A stretch of DNA of 64,000 nucleotides from Ancistrus triradiatus. Lineage: Eukaryota > Chordata > Actinopteri > Siluriformes > Loricariidae. Under the pieces are notes generated by a model. That model searched no databases and was not told the DNA's origin. It worked only from the letters and a program-made list of their open reading frames with translations. Where the stretch lies: NCBI GenBank assembly GCA_025084515.1, contig JAJAGP010002217.1:63937-127936 (forward strand). Reading direction: 5' to 3'. This document shows positions 1-12,300 of this stretch, piece after piece. Position 1 is the stretch's first letter. Every line of letters starts with the position of its first letter. The translations under genes were made by a program, and so were the position numbers.

Positions 1-690
1 AAACAGCAACTGAAGGCTCCAGAACGCAGGCTGAATCTACCTTAGCAGCTATGCTGGCGCCCTGAGTTCACCAACAGAGTAAGTGTTTTGCTTTTCGCTG
101 TCACAGTGTCCCAATCATAAATCAAGGAGCACCTGTACAATCCACCTCCATTAATGCACATAATGCCTTATACAGTGTGGATTTTCTGGGGTTCTAGAAC
201 GGTTAACAAGTTAACAATGAGAACCAAAGTACCACTGTATAAAAATTAAATAAAAGGCAGGAAAAGGAAATTCAAATCAATACATTTCCTTCAATTACTG
301 TAATGTAAAAATCCTGAAGATAATGTAACATGATTAGACAGAAGGAACTACATAACCCAAAGTGCATGGCAAAGTGCTTTTGTATACAGTATAAAATCTC
401 TGCTGTGCTAATCGCGTTCTTCTTTATGTTTACATCTACAGTACTGTATTCTTAGTGCAAATAAAGTCTCCACGATTCCTAAAAATGTTATAAGAACCCA
501 CCGAAAGGAAATCAGGAACACAGGAACACCAACTGCAGTTAGCTTAGCAGCTATGCTAGTTCATCAATAGAGTAATTGTTTTGCTTTAAAATTTCACTTT
601 TAATCCATTAGTCACTAAACTACATGGGATTTTTCAACACTTTATTATAAAATAAGCTTTGTGTTAATGATTTTGGCCAACTGTAGGTAA
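1..690 (-). mobile_element. Tigger/pogo-like non-autonomous DNA element, reversed and partial
   Basis: The reverse complement matches internal parts of the elements at 2,568-3,090 and 44,448-45,262 (CCATGGAGAC-type block, TACAGTACTGTA motif, the CTCCAGAACGCAGGCTG block). It has no coding capacity and forms the left-edge intron sequence of rnf213. Confidence 0.6.
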
Positions 691-894
691 ATGTTAATGT
701 AAAGTGTTTTAAATATTAACTTAAATTAAGTATTGGGTGTCACTGGGGTATTTGAAGTTAAAGGACATGTATCTGTGGGGTATATTTAAAATTTAAGGGT
801 GTGTCAGTGAGGGTATATCTGGAAAAACTCTTCAACCAAGGGGTATCTATGGATAAAGAATATTTCTTGGTTGGTGGTTTATATGGTTAAAGAG

Positions 895-1085
895 ACTGTG
901 GTGGCCTAGCAATTAAAATACTAGAGTATGGATCAGAAGGTAAAGGGTTCAAATCCCACCTTTGCCAAGCGTCCACTGTTGGGCCCTTGAGCAAAGCTTT
1001 TAACTCACAATTGCTTGGATTGCAAGCATGTATCAGTTGTAATTCACTCTGGATTAGGGCATCTGCTAAATGATGTAAAAGGTTA
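895..1085 (+). repeat. tRNA-derived SINE, family A
   Basis: It has a box-B-like GGTTCAAATCC at about 948, then GCCACTGTTGGGCCCTTGAG-type core text and an ATTAGGGCATCTGCTAAATG tail. The same family recurs at 34,886 and 47,787, with fragments at 20,745, 25,233 and 53,718. Confidence 0.75.
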
Positions 1086-1634
1086 CATATTGTACTGGTA
1101 TTTTTGGTTACCATGCACGTGACAGTATTTATGGTTAAATGGTATTTGTTTGCGGTAGGGGGTGTGTATGACTAAAGGGTATGTGTCTGTGGGGGATTAA
1201 TAGCTAAAGGGATTTTGTGGGGTACTTTGGTTAAATGTTATGTGTCTGCGAGGGTAACTACTGTTACTGAATAACTGTGGGTGTATTTATTAACAGTGTA
1301 GGAGACAGGGTGCTTGTATCAATACGAGATCAGAAACAGAGAAAAGAAGTATTTCTACATGCAGCTCAATTCCACCATTTTGTTTCTTCCACTGCTTCCT
1401 ATGGAAACAAATTAGTGCATGACTAAGCACTTTATGAAAAGCAGCCCCCTCCACATCAAAAATTCTTCAAGCATGTCTTTGGGGTGTCAAAATTAACATA
1501 AATGAAAGGGAAAAAGTTCCACACTGCCAGTTCCTATGTAATTAAAAAGAATATATGTACTACACAAAGTGTGTAAAGACGAGATCAGAGATGGCAGTGA
1601 AGTTCTCAGGACAAGTAAGGATCTGTGAAATTAC
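1086..1634. other. rnf213 intron, no gene recognised
   Basis: AT-rich sequence with decayed GGGGTAT/TGTGTCTGTGGGG-like short repeats around 770-1,300. A further rnf213 exon may lie here or left of the window, but no convincing splice pair was found. Confidence 0.4.
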
Positions 1635-1808
1635 CTATTTTTACCAGCTCTATAAAAGTTCGCTGCTTCTCCAAGATGTGGTTGAGAACCTTGATTTTTA
1701 GGTTCCCCCTGATGAGCCTGTCAGAAATATCAGTGAACAATGATGTAGCCATGGCAAGTCTTTCTTTAGCCTCCTCCGAGAGCTGATTAATCAGTTTTTC
1801 ATCAGCAC
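1635..1808 (-). CDS. rnf213: rnf213 exon: last one clearly seen in the window
   Basis: Acceptor GCTGTAG|GTGCTG. It encodes ADEKLINQLSEEAKERLAMA and HILEKQRTFIELVKI. The donor ATAG|GTAATT at 1,635 fits best (an alternative is CTG|GTAAAA). I could not identify another exon between here and position 1, so the gene continues off the left edge. Confidence 0.82.
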
Positions 1809-4800
1809 CTACAGCAGAAGATAAAAACGTGCAAATCAGGACAAGTGACAGGGTAAAACTTGTTGCTGGTAAGAAAATTAGCCAATTTGCTACCATGAAG
1901 CTGAAAGATATTTCGGGCTGCTGTCCAGTTGAGAAGGTGATGGAGAACCACCTCTTCCCCCTCATGGTAGCACCCACTGTTGTTTCTTGGCCAAGATTTT
2001 TTTATGATTTCTGAGATAAGCCGTCCAAACTTCCAGTCTATTTTGAATTTCTCAAACAGTTTTGCCTCAGTCTTGGTCTAGGAATAAGAGCACAGATCAT
2101 GTTCCAGAAAAGATGCCCACACAAACGACACTTTGGAAAATAGTTTGAAATAATTAGCAACAGTAATACACTGGACTTTGTAATGTAAATGATTTCAGCT
2201 GTTAACGATCCAAAATACCTGGCACATTGTGGAGACAGCTTGAAGGGCACACTTCTCAATGCTTTTTGCCACATGTGGATGGGATTCATTAAGCACCTCA
2301 ATTCTGCCGCAATACACCTCAATCTGGTTCAAGGAAGATTCCTAAAAAGACACATCTTATCGTTCATACGTCATTTGTAATTTGTTACAATTGTGACAAC
2401 GCAAAGAACTTGTAAAGAAAGGAGTATTTAAATAAGATCCATGGCATGATTTCTTAAGGACATCATTCTGCGGTATTACAAGTGTTGAAAACACAAAAGC
2501 AGATTATACAGTAGATATACAGATTAAAAACTGCCTTTCCAAACAGTACTTTATCTGCCTATCACTACAGTGGTACCTTGGTTCTCGTCATTAATTCGTT
2601 CCAGAAGGCTTGTCAAGAACCATAAACGACGAGTACCGTTTATGATTTGAATAATGTAAATCCGAATAATGTAAATTAAATAATGTAAATGCATTTCAGA
2701 CCCCCAGAAAATTCACACTGTATAAGGTATTATATGCATTAATGGAGTTGTATTGTACAGGTGCTCCCTGATGTACGAAGATGACATGTTATGACAAATC
2801 ATAGGTTAAATGCATCATGAACTGAGGAGTTTAATGAGTGTTTGGGGGAGCGGTATATACTGTATTACAGCAGAGATATTAAAAAGATACTATGATAAGT
2901 AGTTGGCCAAAATCATTAACACAAAGTTTATTTTATAATAAAGTGCTGAAAAATCATGTAATTTAGTGAGTAATGGACTGAAAATGAAAGCAAAACACTT
3001 GCACTATTGGTGAAATCTTGGTGCTAGCATAGCTGCTAAGCTAACTGTAGCCTGTGTTCTGGAGCATTCAATTCCTGTTTTGTATTCAATTCCTCATCGT
3101 TTTCCCAAGAGCTGCCTGTTTACTTGCTAACAAATATATCCCACCCCTCCACAGGGGCCATTGTAATGAGATAATCAGTGTTATTCACTTCACCTGTCAG
3201 TAGTTTTAATGTTATGGCTAATCAGCACACAAGCATATATTTTAAAAATTAGATAGCAAAAATGTGACAAATGCACAAAGAAATGCAATATGGGACAGCA
3301 GTTGTGCAGAAAACAACTCAAACATAAAGAACAGAAGAGGGATGGAAAGACATAAAAAAGTTATATTACTAGAGAGTGAATGTCTGTTAATTTGCCCTAG
3401 GCATTTTAACAAGTAAACAAAAACTGTTCTTTACTACATATTATTTATCTCTTATTCTATTAGGAGTGTCTAGGGTGGACAGGATTAGGAATGAGATCAT
3501 CAGAGGGACAACACAGGTTGGAAAATTGGGAGACAAAATTCGAGAGAGAAGACTGAGATGGTTTGGACATGTGCAGAGAAGGGATAGTGGATATATTGCC
3601 TTGCCTTAGAATAAGGGCAGAGCTGGGGGTTCATAGTCAAAGAGTCTAGAGAGTCTTTATGGTGATCAGAGACGTTGGGTTGCTGTCTTTCTGCCGCTCG
3701 TGGGGTTGCCAATGTCTCGTGTGATCCCTCTTGGCTGTGTTTTCCTAACCAGTTCTCCTCTTTCTAGCTATGCTGCGTATAGCTAATGCTGCCGGGGTCT
3801 CATGCTACACATGGCAATCAGTGATTGACATGGCATCAGTGATTGTTAAGAGACACTGTGCTCTTAATCAATAACTAATTACATTTTTCTGTTTTCTCTC
3901 CGAGCTGTGTTCCGGGTGCCGGTTCCAGCCCCACACATGATGTTCATCCGCTGTAGCTCGACTCAAGCTGCTTCCGTCATCAGCTCCAGCCCCACCATAC
4001 CCGGGCCACTTAATGTCGATGTGCATTACTTCACATTTTATTAGAACTTTGACTCCATGACTTTAGTTTCGCTCTTAGATTTATCATCTACGCCGCCCAA
4101 GGAGGTTGGGGTTCCTTTTTGAGTCTTGGTCCTCCTAAGGTTTCTTCCTATAAAAACACTTTAGGGAGTTTTTCCTTCCTCTAGGCGTGAGGGGGGAAAT
4201 TCGAACTTTGACTCCATGACTTTAGTTTCGCTCTTAGATTTATCATCTACGCCGCCCAAGGAGGTTGGGTTCCTTTTTGAGTCTTGGTCCTCCTAAGGTT
4301 TCTTCCTATAAACACTTAGGGAGTTTTTCCTTGCCACTGTCGCCCTAGGCTTGCTCAATTTGGGATTGGACGTAGTTATTAGGAGATAATCTAAACTTGT
4401 AAAGTTGCTTTGAGACAATGCTCCATTGTAAAAAGCACTATATAAATAAATCTGACTTGACTTGACTTGATATTGGTAGGAGGATGTTAGCGATGGAGCT
4501 GCCAGGCAAGAGACGGAGAGGAAGACCAAAGAGGAGTTATATGGTTGTGGTGAATAAAGATATGCAGGGAGTTGGGGTGAAAGTAGAGGACGTGGAGGAC
4601 AGGGTGAGGTGGAAACGTTTAACTCGCTGTGGCGACCCCTGACAAAGGGAGAAGCCGAAAGAAGAATAAGAAGAAGATTTATCTCTTATTCTATTAATCA
4701 GATGATGTAGTTATTTAGTTTGCAGTTATTGTAAAGCAGGTTTAGTGTGCACAAAATGGTGGAAAGAAAACAAACCTGTTGAAATTTCCATTCAAAATCT

Positions 4801-7800
4801 CTTGTGAATGTTTCCCTCCACTCCTTGGTGAAGTCCTCAAATTCAAAGCTTGTGGAAATAATGTTGTTCCATATCTATGAAGCAGGTTAATGCAGGTAGT
4901 AAATGATCATCCCAATAACAAATGAAAAGCAGTGATAAAGATGAACAATCAAATGTTTCTCACCTCAATCTCCGATGTGAGACTGACAGACAAGATAGAC
5001 TGGTTCAACAACCTTCCCTTAAGAGTTGAGCCCATCCAGTTTCTGATAATTTTCATTGCCACAGATAATAGCTCAAAAACTTTAGTCTTTGAAGACTCAC
5101 TTCCTTCAGTACCCTAGCAAGCAGAACCATCGATAATAATTTAACATAATGTTAAAACGATCATCTCTCATCTCCAAGAGATAATTTCCAAAGATGCTTA
5201 GTACTAAACAACTAATTTAGTTGAATTGCCAGATAACCTAGTAAATTGTAGTAGTAAACTGTAGAATCAATTTTCTTTAAACCTTACTAAAACTTCAGCT
5301 AAAACAACTGACTCAGACTCTCATACCAGAGAATCGAGATCCGGCTAAAGAAATACACAAGAGACACCACTCGAACTCACATGAAGCAACTTGTGAACAT
5401 CTGTGTTGCACAACCCCAAATCAGAAAAAGTTGGGACCGTACAGAAAAATGCAATAAAAAAATACAGTGTTCCTTACTTTGACTTTTATTTCATTGCAAA
5501 CAGTATGAACCTGAGATATTTCATGTTTTGTCTGGTCAACTTACTGTAATTTGTTAATAAATATCCATTCCTGCATTTCAGGCCTGCAACACATTCCAAA
5601 AAGAGCAACACATTCCAATTTAGGGCTATTGATGTAAGAAAAATTAAATAATGATGTGATTTCAAACAGGTGATGTCAACAGGTGATTATAATCATGATT
5701 TGGTACAAAAGCAGTATCCAGGAAAGGCTGAGTCTCTGAGGAGTAAAGATAGACATTTTCAACAAATGTGTTAGAAAATTATTGAAATGTTTAAAAACAC
5801 TGTTCCTCAAAGAAATATTGGAAGGGATTTGCATATTTCTCCCTCTACAGCTCATAATATCATTAAACAATTCAAGAAATCAGGAATTTCAGTGCATAAA
5901 GGGCAAGGGCACAAGCGTAAACTGAAGAGACGTGAACCATCATTCATCAATAGCGATAGAACCACATGGGCAAAGGATTACTTCACCAAACCTTTATGAA
6001 GCACTACAATATGGAGCTACATTAACAAATGCCACTTATAACATTACTGTGCAAAAAAGAAGCCGATGTCAACTTCTCTGGGATCAGCGGCATCTGGGAT
6101 GGACCATCACACAGTGGAAATGTGTCAGACCAATCAGTACCAATCAGTATTCCAGATCCTTTAGTATTCCTTTTTTGGAAGAAATGGACACCATGTGCTC
6201 CGAACCAAAGACGAAAAGGACCATCCAGACTGTTATCAGCAACAAGTCCAAAAGCCAGGCTCTGTCATGCTATGGGGTTGCCAGTGCCCTTGACAAAAGT
6301 CATTTACACTTCTGTGATGGCGGCATTAATGAAGAAAAGTACATCGAGAAATCGAAATCAATATTAATTCCTTCAAGACGACATCTCTTCTGGGGACATC
6401 CATGCACTTTTCAACTAGTCAACGCAAAACAAGTCAAATCAGAAAGTTAAGACTGAAATATGTAAATCCCTTCCAGTCTTTCTTTGTTCAGCAGTGGAGA
6501 TCCTCTGCCCTTGTTTACTACTCAAAGACTCAACCTTTTGTGGAGACTGCTTGTGTACCAAATCATGATTATAATTACTTGTTTGAAATCACATCATAAA
6601 CTTAGGTTGGTTTTTTTTACCTCATTACTATCCATAAATTACCCCTGTCCCAACTTTTTTTGCATTGTGTTGCAGGCCTGAAATGCAGAAATGGATGTTT
6701 ATTAACAAATAAAATTAATTTGATCAGACAAAACATTACATATCTTCGGTTCACACTGTCTGCAATTAAATAAAAGTCAAAGTACATTTAAAGTATACTG
6801 CATTTCTCTTATATTTGCATTTTCCACACAGTCCCTGTAGTACTTTGACATGCCATTTTACGATTACTCTTAAAACTTCCTGATTAGTCTTCCTGCATGC
6901 TGCTTGTATATACAGTGGTCCTTGAAAGTTTCTGAACCCTTTAGAATTTTCTATATTTCTGCATAAATATGATCTAAAACATCATCAGATTTTCACACAG
7001 ATCCTAAAAGTAGAGAAAGTAAAGAAAACCCAGATAAATAAATGAGACAAAAATATTATACTTGGTCATTAATTTATTGAGGAAAATGATCCAATATTAC
7101 ATATTAATGAGTGGCAAAAGTATGTAAACCTTTGCTTTTCAGTATCTGGTGTGACCCCCTGTGCAGCAATAACTGCAACTAAACGTTTCCTGTAACTGTT
7201 GATCAGTCCTGCACACCGGCTTGGAGGAATCTTAGCTCATTCCTCTGTACAGAACAGCTTCAGCTCTGGTATGTTGGTGGGTTTCCTCACATTAGCTGCT
7301 CGCTTCAGGTCCTTCCACAACATTTCGATTGGATTAAGGTCAGGACTTTGACTTGGTCATTCCAAAACATTAACTTTATTCTTCTGTAACCATTCTTTGG
7401 TAGAACAGCTCGTGTGCTTAGGGTCGTTGTCTTGCTGCATGACCCACCTTCTCTTGAGATTCAGTTCATGGACAGATGTCCTGACATTTTCCTTTAGAAT
7501 TATCTGATATCATTCAGAATTCATTGTTCCATCAATGATGGCAAGCCATCCTGGCCCAGATGCAGCAAAACAGGCCCAAACCAAGATACTACCACCACGT
7601 TTTACAGATTGGATAAGGTTCTTATGCTTTAATGCAGTTTTTTTCCTTTCTCCAAACATAACGCTTTTCTTTTAAACCAGAAAATTCTATTTTGTCCACA
7701 AAACATTCTTCCAATAGCCTTCTGGCTTGTCCACGTGATCTTTAGCAAACTACAGACAAGCAGAAATGTTAGTTTTGGAGAGCAGTGGCTTTCTCCTTGC

Positions 7801-9306
7801 AACCCTGCCATGCACACCATTGTTCTTCAGTGTTCTTCTGATGGTGGACTCATGAACATTAACATTAGCCAATGTCAGAGAGGCCTTCAGTTGCTTAGAA
7901 GTTACCCTGTGGTCGTTTGTGACCTCGCTAACTATTACACACCTTGTTCTTGGAGTGATCTTTGTTGCTCGACCACTCCTGGGGAGGGTAACAACGGTCT
8001 TGAATTTCCTCCATTTGTACACAATCTGTCTGACTGTGGATTGGTGGAGTCCAAACTCTTTATAGATGGTTTTATAACCTTTTCCAGCCTGATGATCATC
8101 AACAACTCTCTTTCTGAGGTCCTCAGAAACGTTTGCCACTCACTAATATTTAATAAGTAAAATATTTTGTCTCATTTGTTTAACTGGGTTCTCTTTATCT
8201 ACTTGTAGAACTTGTGTGAAAATCTGATGATGTTTTAAATCATATTTATGCAGAAATACAGAAAATTCTAAAGGAACCACTGTAGGTCTCTGTAAGGTTC
8301 GTTGTATGCATCTGTGTGTGTGCATTCTTCCATTCTGACTACTGCCTAAAAATGAGTCTTGCTGTAAATGCATGTATTACACCAGCACTTTACATTTAAT
8401 CAGCCACTGATTGGGGGCAATCCAGAGCGTATCCTGGAATTCACTGGGTAGAGGTGAAAGTGCACCCTTGACGGACACCATTACATCACAGTGTCTAAAA
8501 ATGTTTAACTGAAATAAATTTTTGAAAGTATAAATGCAAACTATGTTTTGCAGAACTTACAGAAGTTAGTCATCCCAATCACAAACTGCACATAACAAAG
8601 ACAGGAAAATAACAAATATATTGGCAATAAAACCACTTTGCAAAATTTGTATACATACATGAGACTGGGAAAAGGATAAAACTGAAACTAGAAGATTCAG
8701 GCAAGCAACTGGAATTTCTGCAGTGTATGTTTGGTAGAACTTCACTCCTTTGCAAATCTTCTCCAAAAGGTTTACCACTGCACTTAAGCAGTTTCTTCCA
8801 TAATCAACAGAGAAGCAGCTGCAAAACAAAGACCAGCAGAAATCCAAGAGTCAACTGATATGTCAGAATGTGTCATCTAATTCCGGTACTGATCAGCAAT
8901 TTTTAATATATTTTTTATTATTTTCTGTATTATTTAATCCATTATCTATTATTTTGAAATTTTAATATGGCAGTGGCTAGTATTTCAATGTCAATTAACC
9001 AGGCTTCAAAGTGTCTACCGATATGTTAGTCCATTCTATTTACGCTACTTAGAAAAGCTTTATCTACCTGTATTTTTGTTCAAGCAGTTGCCTCTGAATG
9101 AGTGTTAAAGCATCTGTAGTAGTCTGTAACAGAGCACAAAAAATATTTTTAGATTAACCTGACCTGATATAAATACAATTGATCTGTAATAAAACAAACA
9201 ACTCAAAAACATGCCACAAATACACTGGCAGTCACAAATAGTTCTTACAACCCCAAATCAGAAATGCAGTGTTCCTTACATTTATTTCAGGCTAGTAATG
9301 AGTTAA

Positions 9307-9353
<47 letters not shown>

Positions 9354-12300
9354 GGATTTGATTTCAAGTAGGTATAGGTCAACAGGTGATTATTGTCATG
9401 ATTTGGTACAAAGGCAGTATCCACCTTTGTACAGATGATGGGCAGATGATCTTCAGTGTGTCAAGAGATATATGAGACAATTATTCAAACGTTAAAAACA
9501 AATTTTCTCAAAAAAAGATTGGAAGGGATTTGCATATTTCAGTCCTAACGTTTTCTGATTTGGCTTCTTTTACATTGTCTTGTTGAAAAATACACGGACA
9601 TGTCTCGAAGAGATGTAGTCTTGAACAAAGCATATGTTGCCCTAAAATATCAATACTGTATATGTTTCTGCATTAATGCTGCCAAAGCAGAAGTGTAAAT
9701 GACCCGACGATGACATGACAGACACTGGCTTTTGGACTTGTTGCTGATAACAGTCTGGATGGTCCTTTTTGTCTTTGGTCCGGAGCACAAGACATCTATT
9801 TCTTCCAACAAAGCTCATACTGATTCATCTGACCACAGTACACGTTTCCGCTGTGTGATGGTCCCATATGCCTCCCATATGATCCCAGAGAAGTCAACGC
9901 CACTTCTGGACATTGTTAGCATAAGGCTTATTTTTTGCACAGTAAAGTTATAAGTGTCATTTGTGAATGTAACTCTGTATTGCTCTGTAGTGCTTGACAA
10001 AGGTTTGCCAAAGTAATCATTTGCCCATGAGGTTCTATCAGTTATTGATGACTGACTGTTCTTGATGCTTAATGCAGGTACTTGATGCAACTTTTTCTAA
10101 TTTTGGGTTGTAGTTGGGCAGACAGCTTCAAGGTATCCATAACCTAAGCTAGTGACCTCTCTGACCTCTCTGTGAATCTTTGCTTCATATACTAGTTGAG
10201 AGATCAGTCTGTCACTTATTTTTGGAAAATACAAACTTGTGTTGTCAATTCAACATGAGGGAAAAACAAGCACGCATTTTCCAGTCACTTTCATGCTCAC
10301 ATACATACAACCCCTGGCAAAAAGTATGGAATCACCAGTCTTGGATGATCAGACATTTCATTCTGTAAAACAAACTCAGATCAAAAACATGATACAATAA
10401 TAAGGTCATTCCAAAGTCCAACTTGTTGGCTTTCAGGAACACTCAAAGAAATGAAGAGAAAACATTGTGGAAGTCAGTGAATGTTACTTTTATTGACCCA
10501 AGCACAAAAAAAAAAAATAATGGAATCACTCCTCAATTCCTGAGGAAGGAAAAAGTATGGATTCACTTCCAATTTGAGGTAGAAAATAAGGACAACACCC
10601 AGTCATTTTCCTTTCCCTAATGGACACCTGCCTCAGAGTTAACATCTGCTCGTTAGTCTGCAGTTAAAAACACGTGCAGTCATGACACCTTGGAGGGCTG
10701 CTGGACGAGTGGAGTGGCAAGAACCATGGCTCCAACAAGAGAAATGTCTCTTGAAACAAAAGAGAGGATGTGGAAACTTCTTGAAGAAGGTAACTCTTCT
10801 TCATGCATGTTTTGCTAAAGATGTGGGGCTGTTCACAGTCAGCTGTATCCAAGATATGGACCAAAATACAAACACAGCATGGAATGGTTGTTAAAGCCAG
10901 CGTACTGGTAGACCAAGAAAGACATCAAAGCCTCATGACAAACAACTTAAGGCCATTTGTCTTGAAAACCGAAAAATACAACTACCACAGATGAAGCATA
11001 AATGGGAGGAAGCTGGAGCCAATGTATGTGACCGAACCATTTAAGAAATCACCTAAAGGAAATGGGATTTCAATACGGACAGCGAAGCGAAAAGAAAACC
11101 ATCATTGACACCTAAACATAAAAGAACCAAGACTGCAATGGGCTAAGGAGAGGCACAATCATGGACTGTGGAATGACTGGATGAAAGTATTCATCCGATG
11201 GTGGCCCGGAGGACCCTGGCACTGCAAAAGCGTCGAGAGTCACAGTCCTAGTGGTATAGAGCCCTTTACTTTTCAGACCTAATTTGTATTAGAGGTGCCC
11301 ACAGACCTTATTACCTACCCCCTGCCCGGGACTAAGCGGTCTGTCTGATGATGCTGGAACTTTTTGTTTGGTGCCGTTCCAGTGAGATTTATGAAGAGGA
11401 CTGCCTGAAGAAACAACCAAAATTTTCCACAGTCCTTGATAAGATGGGGGGATGCATGTCAGGCAAAGGCACTGGGGAGATGACTGTGGTTAAAATTCTT
11501 CTATCGATGCACAAGTTTACAACATTGAGATTTTGGACAGACTTTTCTCATCCCCTTCAGTTTTGAACAGATGTTTGGAGGTGATGAAATATTTTCCCAA
11601 GATGCAATGCATCGTGCCATAGGGCAAAAACAGTGAAGGCATTCCTTGGAGAAAGACACATTTCAGTCGATTCATGGCCTGCAAATAGTCCCCAGATCTC
11701 AACCCAATTGAAAACTGTGGTGGAAATTGAAAAAAAATGGTCCACAAGAAGGCTCCGACCTGCAAAGCTGAGATCTGGCGACTGCTATCAAAGAGAGTTG
11801 GCACCAAATGATGCATAATGCACCAGAATACTGTTTGTCACTCATCAAGTCCATGCCTCAGAGACTGAAAGCCAAAGGTGGTGCAACTAAATACTAGTGA
11901 TGTATTTTGAATGGTCTTTTGTTTATCTGTTTTTCATGATTCCATACTTTTTTCCTCAGAATAAGAATTGAGTGATTCCCCATATTTTTTTCCCTGTGCT
12001 TGGTCAATAAAAGTAAAACATTCACTGACTTCCACAATGTTTTCTCTTCATTTCTTTGAGTGTTCCTGAAAGCCAACAAGTTGCACTTTGGAATGACCTT
12101 ATTATTGTATCATGTTTTTGATCTGAGTTTGTTTTACAGAATGAATTGTCTGAATGAGTGCTCATCCAAGGCTGGTGATTCCATACTTTTTGCCAGGGGT
12201 TGTATGTGTTAAGCAGAACAAAAAAAATAATAAAAAATCATAATTGATTTCACCCTCTTCAACAAATCTAATGTAAAAAAGCATCTCTGAAATCCAGAAA

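Noticed and set aside
895..960. Functional tRNA gene
   Set aside because: It has a box-B-like motif but no cloverleaf and is followed by a SINE body found several times in the window.
7735..8160. Plus-strand 141-codon open frame
   Set aside because: It is the antisense of the Tc1 transposase helix-turn-helix region on the minus strand.
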